This document shows positions 1 through 9,269 of a DNA stretch of 64,000 bases, in pieces. The notes under the pieces are model-generated. The model was not told the DNA's origin, ran no database searches, and worked only from the letters and a program-made list of their open reading frames with translations. Each line of letters begins with the position of its first letter. Positions within the stretch are counted from its first letter, which is position 1. The translations under genes were made by a program, and so were the position numbers. The stretch is from Xylocopa sonorina (Eukaryota; Arthropoda; Insecta; Hymenoptera; Apidae), in assembly GCF_050948175.1 (NCBI RefSeq), contig NW_027490529.1, positions 62,001 through 126,000 on the forward strand, written 5' to 3'.

Positions 1-613
1 AGATGTCTACGTATCGTAGCAATGGATTTCTAATGCTTCTTAGAACGAGATATTGCATCACATATCTATGTTTCATGATAAGATATAATATTCATTGCGA
101 AGTGTTATGCATTCCTCGTCTGCGATTCAAATGAATGTAAATGCGACACTTCCTTGTTAGGAAATAGCGTCGGCAGATGTCTGGGTATCGTAGCAATAGA
201 GTTCTAGTGCTTCTTAAAACGCGATATCGCATCTCATTTCTACGTTTCATGCTAAGATGTATTATGATTTGTGAAGTGTTATGCATTCCTCGTCTACGAT
301 TCAAATGAATGTAAATGCGACACTTCCTTGCAAGGAAATAGCGTTTGCAGATGTCTACGTATCGTAGCAATAGAGTTCTTATGATTCTTAAAAAGCGATA
401 TCGCATCTCATTTCTATGTTTCATGGTAAGGTATAATATGATTTGCGAAGTGTTATGTATTCCTCGTCTACACTTCAAATGAATGTAAATGCGACACTTC
501 CTTGCAAGGAAATAGCATTTGCAGATGTCTACGTATCGTAGCAATGGATTTCTAATGCTTCTTAGAACGAGATATTGCATCTCATATCTATGTTTCATGA
601 TAAGATATAATAT

Positions 614-3208
614 TCATTGCGAAGTGTTATGCATTCCTCGTCTACGATTCAAATGAATGTAAATGCGACACTTCCTTGTTAGGAAATAGCGTCTGCAGAT
701 GTCTGGGTATCGTAGCAATAGAGTTCTAGTGCTTCTTAAAACGCGATATCGCATCTCTTTTCTACGTTTCATGGTAAGATGTATTATGATTTGTGAAGTG
801 TTATGCATTCCTCGTCTACGATTCAAATGAATGTAAATGCGACACTTCCTTGCAAGGAAATAGCGTTTGCAGATGTCTACGTATCGTAGCAATAGAGTTC
901 TAATGCTTCTTAAAACGCGATATCGCATCTCATTTCTACGTTTCATGGCAAGATGTATTATGATTTGCGAAGTGTTATGCATTCCTCGTCTACGATTCAA
1001 ATGAATGTAAATGCGACACTTCCTTGCAAGGAAATAGCGTTTGCAGATGTTTACGTATCGAAGCAATAGAGTTTTAATGCTTCTTAAAACGCGATATCGC
1101 ATCTCATTTCTATGTTTCATGGTAAGATGTAATATGATTTGCGAGGTATCATGTATTCCTCGTCTACACTTCAAATGAATGTAAATGCGACACTTCGTTG
1201 CAAGGAAATAGCGTTTGCAAATGTCTACCTATCGTAGCAATAGTTTTCTAATGCTTCTTAAAACGCGATATCGCATCCCATTTCTATGTTTCATGGTAAG
1301 ATATAATATGATTTGCGAAGTATCATGTATTCCTCGTCTACACTTCAAATGAATGTAAATGCGACACTTCCTTGCAAGGAAATAGCGTTTGCAGATGTCT
1401 ACGTATCGAAGCAACTGAGTTCAAATGCTTCTTAAAACGAGATATTGCATCACATATCTATGTTTCATGATAAGATATAGTATTCATTGCGAAGTGTTAT
1501 GCATTCCTCGTCTACGATTCAAATGAATGTAAATGCGACACTTCCTTGCAAGAAAATAGCGTTTGCAGATGTCTACGTATCGAAGCAATAGAGTTCAAAT
1601 GCTTCTTAAAACGCGATATCGCATCTCATTTCTATGTTTCATGGTAAGATATAATATGATTTGCGAAGTGTTATGTTTTCCTCGTCTGCACCTCAAATGA
1701 ATGTAAATGCGACACTTCCTTGCAAGGAAATAGCGTTTGCAGATATCTACGTATCGTAGCAATAGAGTTCTTATGATTCTTAAAAAGCGATATCGCATCT
1801 CATTTCTATGTTTCATGGTAAGGTATAATATGATTTGCGAAGTGTTATGTATTCCTTGTCTACACTTCAAATGAATGTGAATGCGACACTTCCTCTCTAG
1901 GAAATAGCGTTTGCAAATGTCTACGTATCGTGGCAATAGCTTTCTAATGCTTCTTAAAACGCGATATCGCATCTCATTTCTATGTTTCATGGTAAGATAT
2001 AACATGATTTGCGAAGTGTTATGTATACCTCGTGTGCACCTCAAATGAATGTAAATGCGACACTTCCTTGCAAGGAAATAGCGATTGCTGATGTCTACCT
2101 GTCGTAGCAATAGAGTTCTAATGCTTCTTAAAACGCGATATCGCATCTCATTTCTATGTTTCATGGTAAGATATAATATGATTTGCGAGGTATCATGTAT
2201 TCCTCGTCTACACTTCAAATGAATGTAAATGCGACACTTCGTTGCAAGGAAATAGCGTTTGCAAATGTCTACCTATCGTAGCAATAGTTTTCTAATGCTT
2301 CTTAAAACGCGATATCGCATCCCATTTCTATGTTTCATGGTAAGATATAATATGATTTGCGAAGTATCATCTATTCCTCGTCTACACTTCAAATGAATGT
2401 AAATGCGACACTTCCTTGCAAGGAAATAGCGTCTGCAGATGTCTACGTATCGAAGCAACTGAGTTCAAATGCTTCTTAAAACGAGATATTGCATCACATA
2501 TCTATGTTTCATGATAAGATATAGTATTCATTGCGAAGTGTTATGCATTCCTCGTCTACGATTCAAATGAATGTAAATGCGACACTTCCTTGCAAGAAAA
2601 TAGCGTTGGCAGATGTCTACGTATCGAAGCAATAGAGTTCAAATGCTTCTTAAAACGCGATATCGCATCTCATTTCTATGTTTCATGGTAAGATATAATA
2701 TGATTTGCGAAGTGTTATGTTTTCCTCGTCTACACCTCAAATGAATGTAAATGCGACACTTCCTTGCAAGGAAATAGCGATTGCAGGTGTCTACCTATCG
2801 TAGCAATAGAGTTCGAATGCTTCTTAAAACGCGATATCGCATCTCATTTCTATGTTTCATGGTAAGATATAATATGATTTGCGAAGTGTCATGTATTCCT
2901 CGTCTACACTTCAAATGAATGTAAATGCGACACTTGCTCGCTAGGAAATAGCGTTTGCAGATGTCTAGGTATCGTAGCAATGGATTTCTGATGCTTCTTA
3001 AAACGCGATATCGCATCTCATTCCTATGTTTCATGGTAAGATATAATATGATTTGCGAAGTGTTATGTATTCCTCGTCTACACTTCAAATGAATGTAAAT
3101 GCGACACTTCCTTGCAAGGAAATAGCATTTGCAGATGTCTACGTATCGTAGCAATGGATTTCTAATGCTTCTTAGAACGAGATATTGCATCTCATATCTA
3201 TGTTTCGT
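614..3208. repeat. Satellite block duplicated across element 1 (paralog 16174-18768)
   Basis: The monomer order and variants at about 614-3208 recur at about 16174-18768 with a constant offset of 15560. After removing the retrotransposon and its target-site duplication (8947 bp), this equals 38 monomers plus one base. Shared diagnostic variants include CCTCGTGTGCACC, the TATTCCTTGTC form and GCGAGGTATCATG. The block contains an unoccupied equivalent (TCAT at 2193-2196) of the site where element 1 inserted. Ends are approximate. Confidence 0.8.
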
Positions 3209-3339
3209 GATAAGATATAATATTCATTGCGAAGTGTTATGCATTCCTCGTCTACGATTCAAATGAATGTAAATGCGACACTTCCTTGTTAGGAAATAGC
3301 GTCTGCAGATGTCTGGGTATCGTAGCAATGGATTTCTGT

Positions 3340-5273
3340 TGCTTCTTAAAACGCGATATCGCATCTCATTTCTATGTTTTATGGTAAGATATAATATGAT
3401 TTGCGAAGTGTTATGTATTCCTCGTCTACACTTCAGATGAATGTAAATGCGACACTTCCTTGCAAGGAAATAGCGTTTGCAGATGTCTACGTATCGAAGC
3501 AATAGAGTTCAAATGCTTCGTAAAACGAGATATTGCATCTCATATCTATGTTTCATGATAGGATATAATAGTCATTGCGAAGTATTATGTATTCCTCGTC
3601 TACACTTCAAATGAATGTAAATGCGACACTTCCTTGCCAGGAAATAGCGTCTGCAGATGTCTAGGTATCGTAGCAATAGAGTTCTAATGCTTCTTATAAC
3701 GCGATATCGCATCTCATTTCTATGTTTCATGGTAAGATGTAATATGATTTGCGAAGTGTTATGTATTCCTCGTCTACACTTCAAATGAATGTAAATGCGA
3801 CACTTCCTCGCTAGGAAATAGCGTTTGCAGATGTCTACGTATCGTAGCAATAGATTTCTAATGCTTCTTAAAACGCGATATAGCATCTCATTTCTATGTT
3901 TCATGATAAGATATAATATGATTTGCGAAGTGTCATGTATTCCTCGTCTACACTTCAAACGAATGTAAATGCGACACTTCCTTGCTAGGAAATAGCGTCT
4001 GCAGATGTCTACGTATCGAAGCAATAGAGTTCAAATGCTTCCTAAAACGAGATATTGCATCTCACATCTATGTTTCATGATAAGATATAATATTCATTGC
4101 GAAGTGTTATGCATTCCTCGTCTACGGTTCAAATGAATGTAAATGCGACACTTCCTTGCAAGGAAATAGCGATTGCAGATGTCTACCTATCGTAGCATTA
4201 GAGTTCCAATGCTTCTTAAAACGCGATATCGCATCTCATTTCTATGTTTCATGGTAAGATATAATATGATTTGCGAAGTGTTATGTATTCCTCGTCAACA
4301 CTTCAAATGAGTGTAAATGCGACATTTCCTTGCAAGGAAATAGCGTTTGCAGATGTCTACGTGTCGAAGCAATAGTGTTCAAATGCTTGTTAAAACGAGA
4401 TATTGCATCTCATATCTATGCTTCATGATAAGATATAATATTCATTGCGAAGTGTTATGCTTTTCCTCGTCTACGGTTCAAATGAATGTAAATGCGACAC
4501 TTCCTTGCAAGGAAATAGCGTTTGCAAATGTCTACCTATCGTAGCAATAGTGTTCTAATTCTTCTTAAAACGCGATATCGCATCTCATTTCTATGTTTCA
4601 TGGTAAGGTATAATATGATTTGCGAAGTGTTATGTATTCCTCGTCTACACTTCAAATGAATGTAAATGCGACACTTCCTTGCAAGGAAATAGCGTTTGCA
4701 GATGTCTACGTATCGTAGCAATGGATTTCTGATGCTTCTTAAAACGCGATATCGCATCTCATTTCTATGTTTTATGGTAAGATATAATATGATTTGCGAA
4801 GTGTTATGTATTCCTCGTCTACACTTCAGATGAATGTAAATGCGACACTTCCTTGCAAGGAAATAGCGTTTGCAGATGTCTACGTATCGAAGCAATAGAG
4901 TTCAAATGCTTCGTAAAACGAGATATTGCATCTCATATCTATGTTTCATGATAGGATATAATAGTCATTGCGAAGTATTATGTATTCCTCGTCTACACTT
5001 CAAATGAATGTAAATGCGACACTTCCTTGCCAGGAAATAGCGTCTGCAGATGTCTAGGTATCGTAGCAATAGAGTTCTAATGCTTCTTATAACGCGATAT
5101 CGCATCTCATTTCTATGTTTCATGGTAAGATGTAATATGATTTGCGAAGTGTTATGTATTCCTCGTCTACACTTCAAATGAATGTAAATGCGACACTTCC
5201 TCGCTAGGAAATAGCGTTTGCAGATGTCTACGTATCGTAGCAATAATGTTCTTATGATTCATAAAAAGCGATA
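3340..5273. repeat. 8-monomer higher-order repeat, two partial copies
   Basis: A stretch around 3340-3880 recurs around 4733-5273 at an offset of 1393 bp, which is eight monomers plus the 1-bp insertion near 4461. Both copies share uncommon variants: ATGTTTTATGG in place of ATGTTTCATGG, CTTCAGATGAA, and the CTTGCCAGGAAATAGCGTCTGC spacer region. These shared private changes are evidence for block duplication rather than independent drift. Boundaries were judged by eye and are approximate. Confidence 0.7.
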
Positions 5274-6369
5274 TCGCATCTCATTTCTATGTTTCACGGT
5301 AAGGTATAATATGATTTGCGAAGTGTTATGTATTCCTCGTCTACACTTCAAATGAATGTGAATGCGACACTTCCTCGCTAGGAAATAGCGTCCGCAGATG
5401 TCTAGGTATCGTAGCAATAGAGTTCCAATGCTTCTTAAAACGAGATATTGCATCTAATATCTATGTTTCATGATAAGATGTAATATTCATTGCGAAGTGT
5501 TATGCATTCCTCGTCTACGATTCAAATGAAAGTAAATGCGACACTTCCTTGCAAGGAAATAGCGTTTGCAGATGTCTACGTATCGAAGCAATAGAGTTCT
5601 AATGCTTCTTAAAACGCGATATCGCATCTCATTTCTATGTTTCATTGTAAGATATAATATTCATTGCGAAGTGTTATGCATTCCTCGTCTACGATTCAAA
5701 TGAAAGTAAATGCGACACTTCCTTGTTAGGAAATAGCGTCTGCAGATGTCTGGGTATCGTAGCAATAGAGTTCTAGTGCTTCCTAAAACGCGATATCGCA
5801 TCTCATTTCTACGTTTCATGGTAAGATGTATTATGATTTGTGAAGTGTTATGCATTCCTCGTCTACGATTCAAATGAATGTAAATGCGACACTTCCTTGC
5901 AAGGAAATAGCGTTTGCCGATATCTACGTATCGTAGCAATAGAGTTCTTATGATTCTTAAAAAGCGATATCGCATCTCATTTCTATGTTTCATGGTAAGG
6001 TATAATATGATTTGCGAAGTGTTATGTATTCCTTGTCTACACTTCAAATGAATGTGAATGCGACACTTCCTCGCTAGGAAATAGCGTTTGCAAATGTCTA
6101 CGTATCGTAGCAATAGCTTTCTAATGCTTCTTAAAACGCGATATCGCATCTCATTTCTATGTTTCATGGTAAGATATAACATGATTTGCGAAGTGTTATG
6201 TATACCTCGTGTGCACCTCAAATGAATGTAAATGCGACACTTCCTTGCAAGGAAATAGCGATTGCTGATGTCTACCTGTCGTAGCAATAGAGTTCTAATG
6301 CTTCTTAAAACGCGATATCGCATCTCATTTCTATGTTTCATGGTAAGATATAATATGATTTGCGAGGTA

Positions 6370-6373
6370 TCAT
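6370..6373. other. Target-site duplication, left side of element 1
   Basis: TCAT immediately precedes the TG of the 5' LTR, and the same TCAT follows the CA of the 3' LTR at 15317-15320. In uninterrupted monomers, for example 2193-2196, TCAT occurs once and is followed directly by GTATTCC. A 4-bp duplication fits Ty3/Gypsy integrases. Confidence 0.92.
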
Positions 6374-6638
6374 TGTAACGTCCGGCGTACCGCCTTCCAC
6401 CCCCCAACGCCTCCCACAGCACGCAGAGCCTTCTTACCTGCGAACATCTACATTCGAGCGCAGGGGCAAATCACCCCTTCGCCGAGCTAAGGCAGCCGAC
6501 CCGCAGTATCCGCCCCGGAGATGGACCGGCCAAACGCGCTATCGCGCGTATCCTGAGATCCACGAGGCACCAGCACAGCAACGCATCGAGTCACCCGCCC
6601 TTACTTACCCTTACGTTTACTATTCTAATGTATATACG

Positions 6639-6646
6639 TATAAATA
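6639..6646 (+). promoter_or_regulatory. Candidate TATA box in 5' LTR of element 1
   Basis: TATAAATA lies 266 bp into the LTR. Transcription would be expected to start about 25-30 bp downstream, near 6670. The same octamer in the 3' LTR (14051-14058) forms part of the last pol codons (Tyr-Lys-Tyr-stop). Many insect LTR promoters lack TATA and use an initiator, so this remains a candidate. Confidence 0.4.
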
Positions 6647-7276
6647 CTAAAATCCTATTTCTAAGTACACGACACACACATTGTAACACGAACAACACAC
6701 ACGCATATAATTCTAAGTTCAATATGTATTTTCTAGTTCCTAAGTTGCGATGCGCGCCCGCGCGCAATCGACGCTCGCGGCTCACGCGTAACGAGAGCCG
6801 CTCCCACTCCGATCGGCCGCCCCACCGCGTGGCCGCCCTACTCCGACCGTCCGCCCCACCGCGAGGGCCCAGCGACTCGCGCGCCACGCGACCCGAGGAG
6901 GTCTCGAGCACGCGAGCAAGAGCACATTCTAGTTCCGACTTCGATTCGACTCAGACCTCTCTCTGGGACTCGACCCGAGTACCCGATACTTCTAGTTTAA
7001 CTTATGGCTTAGTGCCTTTCCATCACCTCTTCGAGGTGTCTTCTAATTCTATTTCAAGTTCCATTTCGATTTCTAGTTAAGTTCTATTTCGACTAAGTTT
7101 AGTTTAGGGAAGTAAAGTGTATAGCATAGGTTTTTTATACAGAATATATCTTTATTGTTATTTTACATTTAAATTTCTATTTCATTTCTATTTCCACGCG
7201 ATCACCTTCGGTTCTCGCGTATACACAATCACTTCCATACTTTGATTTAGTATCGTTACTTGGAACTCTACATAGT

Positions 7277-7384
7277 TAGAGCGGACCGCCGCTTAACTGT
7301 GTGGACTACAGGTACGGACTACTCGAAGTAACCGATCGTTCTTCGTTCTGCTGGACCGATGCGGATAGAGCGGACCGCCGCTTA
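7277..7384 (+). repeat. 19-bp direct repeat pair inside the LTR
   Basis: TAGAGCGGACCGCCGCTTA occurs at 7277-7295 and again at 7366-7384, 89 bp apart. Each copy contains the short inverted arms AGCGG and CCGCT. The pair recurs in all four LTRs, for example 42039-42057 and 41950-41968 in element 2. Function is unknown; a protein-binding or RNA-structure element is possible. Confidence 0.75.
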
Positions 7385-7911
7385 TCCAATTTGAATCCAG
7401 TTAGGAGAAGTTCATCGTGGATGTGTCGCTCCGCTAATAAGAAAACGCGTCGTGCTGGTAGAAAGAACTTTCTACGTCGTTTAGTGCGCGACTACGCCGA
7501 TCCAGCGTATTCAGCCTGCCACTCCGTCGTCGTTGCTGCCACCTCGGTTCAAATCCAGTCTTCCCCGGATTCGGCGAGCTCTGCGGCTCCACTTCACAGT
7601 TCCGGACAACGCCGTTGGGTACTCGTTCCTCTGACGTTTCCGCAACGCCGACCCTACGCCGCAGCTATACCAGACGGCGATCCTCGACAGCAGCTGTACC
7701 TGGAACGTAATTACTGAATCAACGAGGTGTGAAGACAGCGAAAGGTTAGTCGAATCTTGTTATATCGCGTCCTCGGGTATTTTTACCGGTAGCGTCCCAT
7801 AAAAGGAACCACGGTGCCCATCACAATATAGTGCTCGGCTCCGCGATTTCTGCAACGTGCCGTCGCGGGCAACTTCGGAAATTCTCCCGGTCCCGGACGT
7901 GACACGAATTC

Positions 7912-7929
7912 TGGTGACAGCGGTGGGAT
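7912..7929 (+). other. Primer-binding site, probably tRNA-Leu
   Basis: TGGTGACAGCGGTGGGAT starts with the TGG expected opposite a tRNA CCA end and lies seven bases after the 5' LTR. Its complement reads as a tRNA 3' end: CCA, discriminator A, a 7-nt acceptor strand and the start of a T-stem and loop. From memory this is close to animal tRNA-Leu of the AAG/UAG type, with about one mismatch. The isoacceptor was not checked against a database. Confidence 0.7.
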
Positions 7930-7979
7930 TGCTTCGCGTTTTCGCTAGAACTTCTGCTTGATCGAGAACGTGACCAATT

Positions 7980-9269
7980 ATGGCGACGCGTACACCCGTA
8001 AAGACCCGATTCCAACCGCCTCGAGGCACAGCCGCGAATAACGAAACCGATAAGGAGCACCCCGTAGCCAGATCTATCGATTTCCAAGACGCTCTCGCCG
8101 AGCCACTTCCGCGAACCTCCGATACGATGGAAGGTAACCGATCCGCCGATAATACGTTAGCTTTGATGCAACAGCTAGAACAAATGCGCCGCGAGCTGGA
8201 CGCGTTGCGTCGTTCTCAAAATATCTCGCGAACCGATACGGCACCCCTCGAATTCCCCGGCGTAAATTCGACACCGCCACAAATAACGCTCACGGATAGC
8301 GTAAATCAACACGACGAACTCTCTCTTAAACAAGCTCTAGAGGCCGTTCCACAGTTCGACGGACACAATATCCCGGTGTTACAGTTCACGCGTGCTTGCA
8401 AACGCGCGTACGAATTAATACCTAATGGGTGCGAAAGAACGTTTACGCGATTAGTAAGGAGTAAATTAAAAGGTCGAGCGTATTTAGCTTTGGAGGACGA
8501 GCCGTGTAATACCGTCCTTGAATTAACTGACACGCTCCGCCATTCATTCGGCTCGATACGATCCGCTGATCATTACAGAGGGGAGCTGACGAATATATTC
8601 ATGAAATACGATGAACATATTCTTGATTTTATAAGCAGGGTAAAGGATTTACGATCGGCTATAATTGATTGCGAACGAACGTCCCCTTATGCCTCGCGAA
8701 ACCCTTCCGACGTGGACGAGCTAACCCTACATTGTTTTTTCGACGGGCTAATCCCCGAAATTCGGAATCAAATGCCAATGTCCCAGATACATTCGCCTCA
8801 AGAAGCATTCGCGCGCGCCCGCGAACTTTACAAACGCTACGAACGAGATTGTCAGCGATTACCGAACGCTCGTCCCCGCGCCGAAGTTAGAAACAATCGC
8901 AGCGATATAACTTGTTCGATCTGTAATAATACCGGACACTATGCTAAGGACTGTCGTTCAAGATTTCCGCCGCGACAAATACCGAACACCGTCGCTCCTG
9001 CTTCCCCACGCGAAGCCCCTGCGCGTAGGCAACCGTACGAAAATCCGCGTCCGGTCGTAATACAGGACAAATATTGCAGATATTGCAAAAATCAGGGACA
9101 TTTAATAGAAGAATGTCGTAAGAGGCTGTTCAATAACAGTAATAGGCAGTCGGGAAACGGATATGGCCTCCCGCCGCGCCGCGAGACAGGTCGCGAGGCC
9201 ACCCGAAACGTGAGGACTCTCGCGACAGACGAACAAACGATCGTACAGGACGATCCAGCGCCTCAGTAA
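7980..9269 (+). CDS. gag: Gag polyprotein of element 1
   Basis: 429 residues. Gag builds the cytoplasmic virus-like particle and packages element RNA. The N-terminal third has a short heptad-like, Leu/Gln/Arg-rich stretch at about residues 57-80 that could form a coiled coil. Residues ~110-290 look like the retrotransposon gag capsid region. Two CCHC zinc knuckles follow: C312-C315-H320-C325 and C366-C369-H374-C379, both with exact CX2CX4HX4C spacing. They sit in a basic Arg/Pro-rich tail typical of nucleocapsid. The start ATG (TTATGGCG) follows the LTR by 75 bp, just after the primer-binding site. The stop at 9267-9269 overlaps the pol frame, which lies at -1. Single-knuckle gags are common in this family, so two knuckles are a useful lineage character. 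The frame is intact and its protein is the same as in element 2. Confidence 0.95.
   Translation: MATRTPVKTRFQPPRGTAANNETDKEHPVARSIDFQDALAEPLPRTSDTMEGNRSADNTLALMQQLEQMRRELDALRRSQNISRTDTAPLEFPGVNSTPPQITLTDSVNQHDELSLKQALEAVPQFDGHNIPVLQFTRACKRAYELIPNGCERTFTRLVRSKLKGRAYLALEDEPCNTVLELTDTLRHSFGSIRSADHYRGELTNIFMKYDEHILDFISRVKDLRSAIIDCERTSPYASRNPSDVDELTLHCFFDGLIPEIRNQMPMSQIHSPQEAFARARELYKRYERDCQRLPNARPRAEVRNNRSDITCSICNNTGHYAKDCRSRFPPRQIPNTVAPASPREAPARRQPYENPRPVVIQDKYCRYCKNQGHLIEECRKRLFNNSNRQSGNGYGLPPRRETGREATRNVRTLATDEQTIVQDDPAPQ

Larger units (their letters stand above)
1..6373. repeat. 174-bp satellite array, left stretch
   Basis: Head-to-tail array of about 36.6 copies of a 174-bp monomer. Taking the recurring GATGTCTACG as the start, copies begin near 1, 175, 349 and so on. 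The period is exact apart from a 1-bp insertion near 4461. Monomers share a core containing GCGATATCGC and TTCCTTGCAAGGAA. They differ in a few linked positions: the ATGTATTCC form goes with TACACTTC, and the ATGCATTCC form goes with TACGATTC. Minus-strand open frames run through the array only because 174 is 58 codons; they are not genes. The stretch ends at the left target-site duplication of the first retrotransposon. No unique sequence is visible inside it. Confidence 0.97.
6374..7904 (+). repeat. 5' LTR of element 1
   Basis: 1531 bp, repeated at 13786-15316 at a constant offset of 7412. Every part compared between the two copies was identical. It begins TGTAACG and ends GTGACA. It should hold the promoter and RNA start. 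The best TATA-like motif is TATAAATA at 6639-6646; if used, the untranslated leader before gag would be about 1.3 kb. A GC-rich, CpG-dense stretch lies at about 6745-6920, and pyrimidine-rich TTCTATTTC-like repeats lie at about 7045-7195. No canonical AATAAA was seen in the sense direction; AATATA at 7143-7148, followed by a T-rich run, is a weak alternative. Open frames inside the LTR (for example 7301-7717) are not convincing genes. Confidence 0.96.

Noticed and set aside
1200..1225. CENP-B box in monomers with CTTCGTTGCAAGGAAAT
   Set aside because: It begins with TTCG and has an A at the expected spacing, but the essential CGGG half is GAAA. No monomer examined had a full box.
4130..4150. 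Pol III B box or tRNA relic (GGTTCAAATGA in some monomers)
   Set aside because: Only the first half resembles GGTTCGANTCC. No A box at suitable spacing and no tRNA fold.
1..6373. CRISPR array
   Set aside because: Repeats are contiguous 174-bp units with no short direct repeat separated by unique spacers, and the retroelements indicate a eukaryote.
92..6422. Many minus-strand open frames of 60-290 codons in the satellite, here and in the other two arrays
   Set aside because: They are the same 58-residue repeat read through a 174-bp monomer whose length is divisible by three. Variants create stops freely, no domain is recognisable, and some frames cross directly into LTR sequence (for example 5661-6422 and 42684-43082).
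7143..7148. AATATA as the polyadenylation signal of the LTR
   Set aside because: It is a weak variant and no canonical AATAAA is in the sense strand of the LTR. The AATAAA nearby is on the opposite strand. Not enough to call a feature.
6628..7717. LTR open frames of 150 codons (6628-7080) and 138 codons (7301-7717), repeated in other LTRs
   Set aside because: Low-complexity Ser/Arg composition and no domain. The 138-codon frame is altered by an indel in the 3' LTR of element 2. Presence in each LTR follows from LTR identity, not from selection.
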